This document shows positions 8,547 to 17,750 of a stretch of 64,000 nucleotides of DNA, piece by piece; position 1 is the first letter of the stretch; each line of letters opens with the position of its first letter. Both the position numbers and the translations under genes were made by a program. This DNA is from Cristatella mucedo (Eukaryota; Bryozoa; Phylactolaemata; Cristatellidae): assembly GCA_009760855.2 (NCBI GenBank), contig WPIO01000051.1:2934213-2998212 (forward strand), given 5' to 3'. The notes under the pieces are model-generated. The model searched no databases, was not told the DNA's origin, and worked only from the letters and a program-made list of their open reading frames with translations.

Positions 8547-9347
8547 CTATATAGTTATTAATTAAAAATTTTGATCTATCTAGCACTTCTTTAAGAATAG
8601 GAATTATTCTAACAAATCTACAAGGATCATCTTCTTCTATCACTTGGATCAAACATCTTTTTATATAATACTTTATATCATAACCATTTACTTTCTTATT
8701 ATTAAATCTACCATACTTGCTTATAATATCAAACTCAAAATCAAAATACTTGTCATCTTTAAGTAATAGCATACAAATTGGTTCTCTAAGTGGCATATCC
8801 AAATCAGTATTAGGAATTCTTACATTACCAGCTGCTACGTAATCTAATGGAGGTTCTTCACAATTTAATCCAGGAACAAAAATCTCAAACTCAGAGTAAA
8901 AACATTCACTAAGTTTTAAAACATGTAAACCTAATAAGCATTGTGCGTGATATTGTTTAGGTATAAAATCATCAATAATACTTCTGCTCCATAAAACTTT
9001 ATTTCTACTAGAGTATTGTTATCTATTATTCCATCAGGAGAATATCTGTACACACCATCACTACTAAAACAATCGTTTGCATTATCAAGTTTTACTTTTA
9101 GTTTCATTTCTAAAAACTTAGCAGCAATAGGTTCAAATACTTTACCGAATATCATTGGAGGAAATCTCATACTAGAATTGTTAGCAATGTATTTTTTTAG
9201 TTTTCTATTTGCAATTAATTCTATATCAGTTTCACTCTGATCTCCAAATACTAAATCATTTCCAAGCACTGAGTGAACCTCTGAGCCTCCAATATTCAAA
9301 GATTTTTTCCACTCATCTGAACCTTGTACAAAATCAAATGTATTCAT
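8521..9347 (-). pseudogene. YqaJ-type (lambda exonuclease-like) recombination nuclease, frameshifted
   Basis: Residues 1-120 show the PD-(D/E)xK order of YqaJ/viral recombinase exonucleases: GGSEVHSVLG (20-29), GKVFEP with Glu72, SPDG with Asp105, and LVEIK with Glu115 and Lys117. The frame is lost near 8975. The next frame continues with PKQYHAQCLLGLHVL, the downstream Q-motif region of the family, and ends at 8521, giving about 270 codons in all. Such enzymes degrade one DNA strand and prepare ends for strand annealing or resolve concatemers. It lies beside the capsid gene. YqaJ nucleases are not among the core Polinton genes, so this is accessory cargo. Confidence 0.72.
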
Positions 9348-9393
9348 TATATTTCTGGTTTAAATTTTTTTAAATGTCACTTCCATCATAAAC

Positions 9394-10823
9394 TTATGTT
9401 CCCTTACTGCAAGTAAATGGTGAACCATTACCATTAGAAGTAAGTTCAGCACTGTTTTCACAGATAGGTAGATAATGAATCATAACATTTGTTTGATAAG
9501 CACCAGCAGCAGCAGGGATTTGAGAGTTAAACTCAATAGTTACATCAAGCTTTGAAGTAACTCTTAAAGGTTCATCGTTATACTGAAGATCAATCACATG
9601 AATTGGATACAGTGACAACCATTCAGGATCAGTAACGCCAACTGGTTCTGTAAGTTCATTTAATCCAAGATATTGCTTTCTGAATTGAGTAAAATCTAGA
9701 TATGCTGTTGAGCATTTAGCATCTTTGAAATAGCAGCTTCTAGGAACAGCAGGATACTGTTTAGAACCATTAGCAAGTACAGTTACATTTTTAATATCGC
9801 AGTGATTGTAAGTACACGGATTACCAGCGTAACTATCAAACTTATTATAGTTTTGTGCTGCAACAATCAGCCATCTAACTTCTCATAACGTCTAACCCTG
9901 TAATTTAATCTAATCTTTTTAGCTCTTTCACTAGATACGTCTGCAAGAGCTCTTTGAATACTTTCTTTAGGATTTACACATGGAACCATTAGTCTCATTT
10001 TTGATATAGCTACTTTAAGTGCCATCCAAGTGCCATCAGCTGCAACTCCTGCACCTCTAGCCGCCATAATATTAGCTGCGCCAGATGTACCAATCATGAC
10101 AGCATCAAAGTCACTCCCACCAACTCTTGTCATCTCAAGCGTAAATGGAATATTATAAAGAATTTTATTCATGTCAGCACAAAATCCAGACAATCTTGCA
10201 AGTGGAAGTGAAATACTGAATGATCCCGGAGAGTCAGCAACAATATTTGAAAGACACCTTCTGTACACAAAACCATTATTAAAAGTAGATATTCCACTTG
10301 CAGCTGGGCTTGTATAGCTGTCAGCTACATACAAATCATCTGGATTAGCTGCCTCATCTTTTTTCCATCCAGTTGCAGGTCCTTCTGTTCGATTGTAATC
10401 ATTTGGATATGTAAGTAATCCCATAAGACTTGTAACTGTTCCAGGAGCCTGTCTATGCGAGTATGTTTCTATTTCTTCTGCACCAAGCCTGATTCTCATT
10501 GAACTGAAAAGCCATGCTCCAGCATTGTTGACGAGACCTGCAGCAACAGTTCTTTTAAGCGGATCAAATTGTGGGTTACTGCCTGCAGCAGGTGCAACAG
10601 TTTGAACCTTTATCTGTCCTTCAAGCAACAGATAAGCATCTGAAAGCACATAGCAAAGCTGTTGTTCACCAGGAACAGTGAATGTTACTAGTTTATTTGC
10701 AATATCATCAGTCTCACTTCCATTGCTTTGATAAAATTCTCTGTATTGATAATCTTTAATTTTGTAGTTAAGAAAACTAGGATCACCTAATTCGAGTATT
10801 TTCTCAATTGGAGCACTTGCCAT
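9394..10823 (-). pseudogene. Major capsid protein (hexon-like double jelly roll), frameshifted
   Basis: The first 318 codons are open; a frameshift near 9867-9880 precedes a second stretch that runs on to 9394, giving about 475 codons. Capsid-type features include an N-terminal DPSFLNYKIKDYQYREF segment, LVNNAGAWLFSSMRIRLG (98-114) followed by the conserved-looking EIETYSHRQAPGTVTSLMGL, and many beta-rich Asn/Gly loops. These fit the hexon-like proteins of Polintons and adintoviruses. It would form the main icosahedral shell. Size, position between penton-type genes and other virion genes, and relative abundance of GC support the call. Start follows TATATAGAGAAGAAATG. Confidence 0.78.
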
Positions 10824-10850
10824 TTCTTCTCTATATAAAAAAGTTAAAAT

Positions 10851-11447
10851 TTATTTCTTATTCTGAATGTATAAACCAGCACCCATTTTTTTCATATATC
10901 CTTCATATCCATCAGCTCTCGTTACAGGCATAATAGCAGGAACAGCAGATTTTTCTTTTATAACTCTTTCTATTTCTTTGTACGCCTTAGGATCATTTTC
11001 TTTTAACGTTTCTGAATAATCTTCAGTTTCAGAATCCTCCATTTTTGCCTTGTATTTCTTTTTGGGTTTAGGTTTATCAAGCATCGCTCGTTTTATTTCA
11101 AGATTCATCTCTTTCATCTTTCTATCATAATCTTCTTCTTTTTTACGTTTCTCCAATTCATACTCAAGTTCTTTCTTTCTTCTTTCCTCATCAAGTTTAT
11201 CATCAAGTTCTCTTCATTTATTAGCATATTCCTGGTCAATCTTTTCTTTCTTTGTCTGCAACTCAGTTAATTTTCTTGCTTGATGCATTTCAATTCCCTT
11301 GTTGGCAATGTTCATACTAAGCCCAGTTAGTCCAGTAAGCACAGGAGCTGCTTTTCCAACACCATCAATAATCTTATCAAGTACACCAGAACCATGATAT
11401 TTTCCACCAGTTATCCTTCCATGACCAATTCTGGCATAGCTACCCAT
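10851..11447 (-). pseudogene. Virion core/cement-type protein with adenain-like site, split by in-frame TGA
   Basis: The first 77 codons carry GRITGGKYHGSG near residue 14; ITGG-K fits the adenain consensus (M/I/L)xGG-x. An amphipathic stretch (VLDKIIDGVGKAAPVLTGL) follows. A TGA at 11214-11216 interrupts the frame, which then continues as a highly charged Lys/Glu-rich coiled-coil-like region to 10851. The layout (short propeptide, processing site, amphipathic helix, basic tail) recalls adenovirus pVI/pX-type minor virion proteins. That is an analogy, not a detected homology. It lies directly upstream of the major capsid gene, with its start after AATATAGGATG. Confidence 0.6.
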
Positions 11448-11457
11448 CCTATATTAT

Positions 11458-12315
11458 TTAGAAATTTCTATTGTAGCTATAACATCTATCTGTAATAGTA
11501 TTTATTTTATTTTTATTTTGATCTGTTAAGTTAATTCTAATACTACTTACAGCATCAATGTCTCCACGAGTAGGCAAGAATAAGATATTTGGAATGTGCA
11601 CATCAACCTTTTCTCCCGGATTAATATATTTAATATCAATTAAATATAAAGATGATGATTGCTCTAAAAATCCTTTTTTATGTTCAACATAGTTCTTATT
11701 AGGATCTACCAAATCACAATCAATGCTTATCCATTTTACTCCAGAATTGTCAGGAAGTTGCATTTTATTCCAAGCTTTTTAAGTACCAGAGAAATACATT
11801 GCTTTTTCTATAGTTTCATATGGAGTTCCACCAACCATTGCAGCATCGAATGTGCCTTGCAGGTTTGAATTAAAACCTAGAGTATCTCCAATAGAGTTGA
11901 TTATTCCAGAATTTTCTCCAAGTAATACAACAAAATCTCCAGCAACTTGCATTATTATTTTATCATCAGTATCGACGCTTAATCTTATTCCAGTACTATT
12001 TCTATTAGCAAGATTTATGAGCATAGAGTTTGGTTTTACAGTTAATAGTGCTTGATTTAATGCGTAAACAATCTTTTGACTATCATAATATCCTTCTGGT
12101 ATAGCAACTGAGGAATTGTTTGGAGATGTCATATTTGCTTTATACCAAAGCATATCGTTTACAGCATGAGTAACATTTGTTATTATTCTGTTTGTATTTG
12201 TAAACTCAACTCTTCGTAAGCCTACTTTGTTATAACCAGAATCAGATCCAAGCATTAATGGAGGAACAAGAGTTTTTGAATCTGAACTAGTAGTTCCACT
12301 TATTCTTATTGACAT
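11458..12315 (-). pseudogene. Penton/minor capsid-like protein B, split by in-frame TAA
   Basis: The open part from ATG at 12315 has 178 codons and ends at TAA 11779-11781. The same frame continues without other stops to 11458. Features parallel the next gene: an early NTNRI block, IPEGYYDSQKIVYALNQAL (matching IPPGIYAA...), GDTLGF (matching ASLLGF), then WISIDCDLVD (matching LILINCNLVA) and a final PNILFLPTRGDI...SIRINLTDQN segment. This is the profile of the single-jelly-roll penton/minor capsid proteins of Polintons. The upstream ATG at 12333 overlaps the previous gene; I prefer 12315 because AATATAAGAATG precedes it. Confidence 0.62.
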
Positions 12316-12322
12316 TCTTATA

Positions 12323-13195
12323 TTATATTTCAATAATTTCTATTACAACAGTAATTTGCTGAGAACCAAAATCTAAGGCTTTCAAATTTTGATCTGTAAT
12401 TATAATCAATATATCAGAAATAGAATCGCCAACAAGATTGTGATATTCAAGAGTATTCGGCTCATATACCATTTGTTCCCAAGGATGGAAATTATAAGAA
12501 AAACTTCTAAGAGCTTGGGTTTCAATATTATTTATATAACTTGTTCCACTAGCAACCAAATTACAGTTTATAAGAATTAAGTTTAGGTCAGAAACAAAAA
12601 CTTCATTCTCTGAAATAATTTTTTCTGCAGGATCTACAACTACTTGTGTAAACTGTTTTCCAGGAGCTGCACTATATGTATCTAATGGAAGTGTCTTGTC
12701 TGTTGTATAAACAGTTCCAGTAAATCCAAGTAATGAAGCTATGGTAGATTTAACAGCAACAAATGTAAACCCAGCAGGCATAGTAATCCAAGAATTAGAA
12801 GTAGCAGTATCAATGCCTAAAACAAACTTATCATTTCCAGATAATACAACAGAATTATTTATTGTATCAGCAATCCCAATATTTACATCACCAGATACAG
12901 CAGCATATATACCAGGTGGTATTCTTACTATTCTATCAGATCCACCTGTAATCCTGTAAACAAAAGTATTATTTGCAGATGTAATGTTTTTATTAGAGTT
13001 AGTTCCGAAAAAATTTTTGAAGCATACCTTAAACCTTTTATTCTTAAGTTTAATTGGGTTATTGATGTTTACTCTAATAGGATTAGTAGTTCCACTTATA
13101 TTAAAAATATACCCCTCTTTACCTGCAATGGTATCTTTTTTGATTGACTCAACATTTTTTAGAATATCCTTAGCTACACCAAGAAGATCAGACAT
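12323..13195 (-). CDS. Penton/minor capsid-like protein A
   Basis: This intact 290-residue ORF has a short helical N-terminus (VAKDILKNVESIKKDTI), then alternating beta segments: RFKVCFKNFFGTNS, VRIPPGIYAAVSGDVN, FTFVAVKSTIASLLGF, LNLILINCNLVASGT, then ILIIITDQNLKALDF and a hydrophobic last strand. This pattern (IPPGxY, LLGF, xCNLV, ITDxN) is that of Polinton penton/minor capsid jelly-roll proteins. It probably sits at the capsid vertices, where a fiber would attach. It is paralogous to the adjacent broken gene at 11458. Start follows GATATATAGAACATG. The gap to the next start is 7 bp. Confidence 0.68.
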   Translation of the reverse strand: MSDLLGVAKDILKNVESIKKDTIAGKEGYIFNISGTTNPIRVNINNPIKLKNKRFKVCFKNFFGTNSNKNITSANNTFVYRITGGSDRIVRIPPGIYAAVSGDVNIGIADTINNSVVLSGNDKFVLGIDTATSNSWITMPAGFTFVAVKSTIASLLGFTGTVYTTDKTLPLDTYSAAPGKQFTQVVVDPAEKIISENEVFVSDLNLILINCNLVASGTSYINNIETQALRSFSYNFHPWEQMVYEPNTLEYHNLVGDSISDILIIITDQNLKALDFGSQQITVVIEIIEI

Positions 13196-13198
13196 GTT

Positions 13199-14388
13199 CT
13201 ATATATCATATAAAAGTTTATTAATCTTAGCAATGTATGACTTTGGTACTTTTCTAGATTTTGCAAGGTAATCAACAGCAGCACTAATAGAATTTACTAC
13301 TCCAGTATTTCCAGCAGCAAGTTCACGAATCCACAATTCTATCTTTTCAAATATTTCCGAATCATTCTTTACAACTAATGGTATTATTTCAATGCCGCTA
13401 CCAACTTTTTGTTTTAAATAATCTAAAACTTGTTGTTCTTTTATACTTCTTTTTTTCTTTCTGTCTAGCTCTGTAATAACACTGGAAAGATTCTCTTCAC
13501 TAAGATTCTGCACAGTCTTTTTTACTTGTTTATTTATTCCACCGGTTTTCTTTGCTACGATAATATCAAGTAAATCTTTCTTTACAACTGTTAACATATA
13601 TGCTTTTTTTATTGTTTCAACCTGTTTACCATCAAGTTTATTATAATAACCAAATGCGAATTCTAATATATCATGAGCAGTCTGGCCTAGTTCTTGTTCA
13701 GGAGTATCCATTTTTTCATTAAAAAGCTTTTGTCCAAGTTCATATAGTTTTAAATCTTTATTTGTACTATCAATCTCATTTATTATTCTTGGTACATAAC
13801 TTGGGATATATCCGTTTTTTGATTAAGTAATTTAATTAGTTCAGCTTTATCAAAATCTTGTATTTGAGTTTTCTTCGGTGTGCCAGTAGTTGGATTTATA
13901 TTTAACTGTTCAGCTAAACCTTTTTGAGCAGTATCAATAGCTTCTCGTATTTCTGGATTTGCTGCATATGTCTTTGCTTGATTTGCTATAGTAATAGCTT
14001 TTTTATGCTCTCCTTCATTCACAGCTATTCTTGCTTTTTGAATAGTGCTTGATATGTCTGGTTTTTGTTTGTATTCTAAAACTTTCCGCAGTTGTTCTTT
14101 GTTTTCTATCTGTAAAGCAAGTTTAGGTCTAATTCTTTCAAGTTTCTCAACAACAACTTTACCTGAATTATCAGTAGATCTCTCTAATGCTTGCTCGTTT
14201 AATCTATGCTCAGCAGCATCTCTTATAGCAATTTCTGATTATATTCTTTGTATCTCACCAGAGTTTTCTAGAATATTTGCATCTCTAAGATCTTGCAGGT
14301 TTTGCAGTTTAGTTTCATAATCTAATGCCTCTTGAACACTTCCTTTGTAAGGTTTTTTACCACTAGAGTAAATTTTCCCATTAAACAT
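13199..14388 (-). pseudogene. Coiled-coil virion-associated protein, one stop and one frameshift
   Basis: From ATG at 14388 (preceded by GATATAGCAAA) the frame is open for about 50 codons, stops at a TAA near 14238, continues in the same frame to about 13800, and then needs a one-base shift to reach the final stretch ending at 13199. The total is about 395 codons. The content is helical and Lys/Glu/Gln-rich, with likely coiled coils and no recognisable domain. It lies between the ATPase and penton-like genes, which suggests a structural or assembly role. The methionine at 13711 is not a good start because the coding frame extends upstream of it. Confidence 0.6.
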
Positions 14389-14401
14389 TTTGCTATATCT
14401 A

Positions 14402-15073
14402 TTAAAAATTAAAAAATGTCATTAATTGCTTTCCCTCTGAATCAACAGACCAAAATCTACCTTCCGACTCAGTCTTTGTTAGGTCTATTACGCAATAACC
14501 AAAACGATTTCTAGTGCAAGAGTTAACCCATTCTCTAAACTGTTTCTTATCAATACCTCCAACGTATGCATCACGAATATACTCAATGTCAGTTGTGTTT
14601 TGCTTAAAGATTACTATTAGATTTACATTGTTTCTAATTTCTCTCCTAGGTATATTAGTAAAACCTTGAGCAAGATAGAAAATATTCAGCCCTTCATGTC
14701 TTCCTCGTGTAAAATAGTCTAATATTTTAGTTTGATACTCAGTCATTAAATCATCAAGTACAACAACATTCTTGCAGTTCTTATACGAGTCTACTTCTGG
14801 CATAGCATCAATCCCGTTAATCCAAGAGTAAGCCTTGTTTTCTTTTGTCATTGACATAAGTCCACGATATAACTTTTGATCTAAACTTGAAGCAATAATT
14901 GTACAACAATCATAATTAACCATTCCATAAAATATCCAATTCATTATAAGTTGAGATTTACCTGAACCACTTGGACCTAAAACTAAAGCTCTAATTGGCA
15001 CACTCGGCAATGGTTCTTTATGTCCAGTATCTACATCTTGTCCAAAATTAAACGCCCTTACTCGACGAGACAT
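14402..15073 (-). CDS. FtsK/HerA-type genome packaging ATPase (A32-like)
   Basis: This intact 223-residue protein has Walker A GPSGSGKS (33-40), Walker B VVVLDDL (103-109) and a GRHEGLNIFYLAQ block (124-136) matching the sensor/arginine region of poxvirus A32-like and Polinton ATPases. A C-terminal IRDAYVGG...FREWVN segment follows. It would pump the linear DNA genome into preformed capsids. Length is normal for the family. It is divergently transcribed from the zinc-ribbon gene across 34 bp and is one of the few core genes here with no lesion. Confidence 0.92.
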   Translation of the reverse strand: MSRRVRAFNFGQDVDTGHKEPLPSVPIRALVLGPSGSGKSQLIMNWIFYGMVNYDCCTIIASSLDQKLYRGLMSMTKENKAYSWINGIDAMPEVDSYKNCKNVVVLDDLMTEYQTKILDYFTRGRHEGLNIFYLAQGFTNIPRREIRNNVNLIVIFKQNTTDIEYIRDAYVGGIDKKQFREWVNSCTRNRFGYCVIDLTKTESEGRFWSVDSEGKQLMTFFNF

Positions 15074-15107
15074 TTCCTATACTAAAAAAAGTTTTTATAT
15101 TATAGAA
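15074..15107. promoter_or_regulatory. Compact divergent promoter between ATPase and zinc-ribbon genes
   Basis: The 34 bp between the two start codons carry TAGTATAGGAA before the minus-strand ATG and ATTATAGAA before the plus-strand ATG. There is no room for any other control element, so each gene likely depends on its own TATAG box. Confidence 0.55.
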
Positions 15108-15434
15108 ATGGAAATTTACTGCTTGAAATGCAAAAAGCCTACAGATAGCATTCATGAAGAGTATGTCGAGATTGATAGTACAAAAGGTCTTAGAGGAATG
15201 ATTAAAGCAATTTGTGTAATTTGTGAAAATAAAAAGTCAAAGTTTGTAAAGCTTAGATCAGAGAGCGGCAGTGGAGTTTTATCTCATGGAAAGAAGTTAG
15301 GTACTGGAGTTCTATCTCATGGTAAAAAGTTAGGTACTGGAGTTTTGAGTCACGGTAAAAAGTTTGGTGGTGATATGAGTAAAGAACAAATACTTTCTGA
15401 ACTAAGAAGAACTATCAATTTAAAAAAAAAGTAA
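15108..15434 (+). CDS. Zinc-ribbon protein with three 11-residue repeats
   Basis: This 108-residue ORF begins MEIYCLKCKKPTD; CxxC at 5-8 pairs with CVIC at about 45-48, in a short zinc-ribbon arrangement like DUF5679 proteins of large DNA viruses. Three exact-length repeats of GTGVLSHGKKL follow (15267-15299, 15300-15332, 15333-15365). The ORF ends in a run of Lys codons at an A9 run. Immediately after it, in another frame and with no ATG, starts the protease sequence, so the two may be one fused gene split by an indel or by frameshifting in the A run. Start follows ATTATAGAAATG. Confidence 0.7.
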   Translation: MEIYCLKCKKPTDSIHEEYVEIDSTKGLRGMIKAICVICENKKSKFVKLRSESGSGVLSHGKKLGTGVLSHGKKLGTGVLSHGKKFGGDMSKEQILSELRRTINLKKK

Positions 15435-15811
15435 AAAGTACACCACTAACTGACTTCGAAATAAATCACTATTTTAAAGAATTAGATATAAAAAATTTCA
15501 GAGGTGTATTTGCAAGAGATGAATTAATTTCTCCAGAACAGAATGAGTGCCTCATTTCCAATACTGGTAAATCAGATCTAGCAATATATCATTGGGTAGC
15601 TCTTAAAAAAATTGGAGATCGATGTTTTTACTTTGACTCATTCGGTGCTCCTCTAATGCCAGAAGTGATTAATTATTTCTATGTTACACCAAGTTTTCAA
15701 ACGTTTCAACTGCAAAAGTTTAATCAAACGGATTGTGGAATGAGGTGCTTAATCTTCCTTAAATTAATGGAATTTGTCGATTTTGGTAAAGTCATGCAAT
15801 TGTTAATTTGA
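15434..15811 (+). pseudogene. Adenain-like cysteine protease, no start codon of its own
   Basis: An open frame of about 125 codons shows the C5/Ulp-type order: LTDFEINHYF and GVFARDELI at the start, catalytic His in YHWVAL (about 15590), Asp in YFDSFG (about 15637), and Gln plus Cys in QTDCGMRC (about 15730). Known members mature virion proteins inside the capsid, consistent with the adenain-type sites seen in the 10851 and 16379 genes. There is no in-frame ATG before the domain; the nearest upstream stop in this frame is at 15398. Either the gene is the C-terminal half of the preceding ORF, or its start was lost. Confidence 0.8.
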
Positions 15812-15839
15812 ATTAAACAAAATATTTCGACTATATAGA

Positions 15840-16328
15840 ATGAAAAATCAAGAAAAGAAATTTGTAGTTCTCCAAAATTCTGCAGTTGTTATTCCTAAAG
15901 GAAAGCCTGCACACATTCATGTTGAAGAGAAAATTTCAAAAGATTCAAAACCTTATCTTAGTGCGTGGATGTATATAACAGAAAAGTCACTTCCTTATAT
16001 TCAAAACATTGTAGATCGATCGAGTGAACAATTAGATTTTAAAGCATTTGATGCTAGCGCAAGGTCGACAATTGGAATTAGATTTGATTTTGGGAAGAAA
16101 CCTAGTATTATGTTTAATGAGAATAATAAACAAATTAAAGTATCTAGTCTAGCAGATGTAATTAAAAAATTAGGAAATGATTTTTGTATCACTGGAATTC
16201 TTGATGGTAGCTATGTTTCAAAAGAACATTATAATAATGAAGAAAGATTAAATATTAGATTAAAGATTGACAAAGTAAAAGTTTATAGTTCACCAAAGAG
16301 ATCAATGTTTAATCCAGCAGAGTTTTAA
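15840..16328 (+). CDS. Unknown 162-residue protein, possible ssDNA-binding OB fold
   Basis: The ORF is intact, and its start follows GACTATATAGA. It is soluble, rich in alternating beta segments, with FCITGILDGSYVS and LNIRLKIDKVKVYS near the end and a short acidic/aromatic tail (FNPAEF). The beta pattern and aromatic C-terminus would suit a small single-stranded DNA-binding protein, useful to a protein-primed replicon. No family was recognised and the assignment is weak. Confidence 0.6.
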   Translation: MKNQEKKFVVLQNSAVVIPKGKPAHIHVEEKISKDSKPYLSAWMYITEKSLPYIQNIVDRSSEQLDFKAFDASARSTIGIRFDFGKKPSIMFNENNKQIKVSSLADVIKKLGNDFCITGILDGSYVSKEHYNNEERLNIRLKIDKVKVYSSPKRSMFNPAEF

Positions 16329-16378
16329 AAGTATAAATATAAAAAATAAATATAAAATAGTTTTGTAAGTTAAATTTT

Positions 16379-17139
16379 TTAGATCTTTTTCCGAGTGATA
16401 TCAAGCATTTTATCAACAATTCCACGAGCATAATTTTTTATCTTATTTAGGCTAGCAGGATTACTTATTTTATCTTTTAGAAAATCAGTAGCAAATGAAT
16501 CGTTTAATCCACCAGCAATGCCCAAGCCTAATTTGCTTTTCGCTGCCATGACGGCTGCAACTGTTTTAGCATCTTCACGTACGTAATTTGGTTGTCTTGG
16601 ATCTAGCGCAATTCTAGCAGCAGACTCAGCTAGTACCAAGTCTGACATGTTTCTTATTTGTGTTCTTTGAGGCTCAGGCATAGATGAAGTTTCGGTATAG
16701 TCATGGTCATGGATTAATCCACGTGCATCAAGATCATTTACGCCTGTATAGCCTGGCTGCATTCTCTGAGTGAATTTTTTTCCACATATGAGTATTTTCC
16801 TGTATTTTTAAATGATCCACCTCGTACATTCTCTGATTTAACACCATTTGGCAGTTTTAAGTGAAATTCCCTTCCACCAGACAGTTTGTTTATTAGATCA
16901 ACAATGCCCGAGCCGACCTTTCTATTACGTTTCAGTTGTTTTAGAGAAAGATTTAGTTGTAAGCCAGTGTTTTTTGATCTACACTTTTCTATTTTATTTA
17001 GTTGTGTTTTTGTTACAAAGATAGCAATAGTGCCTGATAGGTCTTCTTTTTTAGTCTGATTGAAATAGGTTTGTCACTCTTATGTATCAAGTTTGGTTGA
17101 TGATCTGATAGATTTAGCTTTGTCTCGTGATATTCCATT
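16379..17139 (-). pseudogene. PLA2-like virion protein with adenain-like site, frameshifted
   Basis: The coding signal starts at ATG 17139 (after ATATTATAGAA), changes frame near 17045 and again near 16760, and ends at 16379, about 250 codons in all. The middle has KLSGGREFHL (16870-16884 encodes LSGGR), an (L)xGG-x adenain-type site. The last stretch has GYTGVNDLD, like the calcium loop of parvovirus-type PLA2, then HDHDYTE, like the catalytic His-Asp pair, then a helix ending KSKLGLG. In parvovirus capsids such a domain breaches endosomal membranes. A similar entry role here is inferred. At least two frameshifts disable this copy. Confidence 0.6.
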
Positions 17140-17195
17140 TCTATAATATATTTAATTTTTATTTAAAGAAAAATTAAACTATTATATATTAAGAA

Positions 17196-17750
17196 ATGAA
17201 TCAATTTGAGTTTTCTGCTTTTAGAGATAGAGTTATGGAACTTTTAGACTATAATCCATATGCAGGAAAATTCACACATAAAACTAATCGTGGAACTGCG
17301 AGGATTGGCGAAGAAGCGGGAAGAACAAGCAATGGTTATAGAAGAATCAGGGTTGATGGAAAGGAACATTTTTCTCACCGTTTGGCGTTTTTGATAATCA
17401 CAGGGAGAATGCCTTTACATGAAATTGATCATATTAGTTGTGACAAATTGGATAATAGATTTTCAAATTTGCGTGAAGCAACAGCTTCTGAAAATATGAG
17501 AAACAGGGGGAGACTAAGAAATAACAAAAGTGGATTTATAGGAGTTTCCTTCAATAAAAGACATAATAAATGGAGAGCTTATATTTACATAGATTATAAT
17601 AATATACATCTTGGTTATTTTAACAATCCTGTAGCCGCATCAGAAGCACGCGATCTTGCAGCAATACGCCTCCATTTGCAATTCGCTAGACTCAATTTTA
17701 CTTATAGTTTAACAGAAGATTACAGAATCGTTCGATACACAGACTTTTAA
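17196..17750 (+). CDS. HNH endonuclease with AP2 domain (phage homing type)
   Basis: This intact 184-residue protein has an N-terminal NPYAGKF...GYRRIRV module (20-53), HNH core HRLAFLIITG (61-70), EIDHISCDKLDNRFSNLR (76-93) and N100. An AP2-like DNA-binding domain follows at about 108-168 (NNKSGFIGVSF, KWRAYIYI, HLGYFNNPVAASEA). This is the standard layout of free-standing homing nucleases in phages and some large DNA viruses. It would cut a specific DNA site and spread by repair. Nothing suggests an intron host. It is placed between the PLA2-like and coiled-coil genes with its own TATATTAAGAAATG start. The last 4 bp overlap the next gene. Confidence 0.88.
   Translation: MNQFEFSAFRDRVMELLDYNPYAGKFTHKTNRGTARIGEEAGRTSNGYRRIRVDGKEHFSHRLAFLIITGRMPLHEIDHISCDKLDNRFSNLREATASENMRNRGRLRNNKSGFIGVSFNKRHNKWRAYIYIDYNNIHLGYFNNPVAASEARDLAAIRLHLQFARLNFTYSLTEDYRIVRYTDF

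Noticed and set aside
11214-11216. TGA read as an alternative codon rather than a lesion
   Set aside because: Other interrupted genes show TAA and TAG stops and frameshifts as well, so a variant code would not explain the pattern.
15267-15365. Possible CRISPR-like or minisatellite array
   Set aside because: The three 33 bp units are contiguous and in frame, encoding 11-residue protein repeats; there are no spacers.
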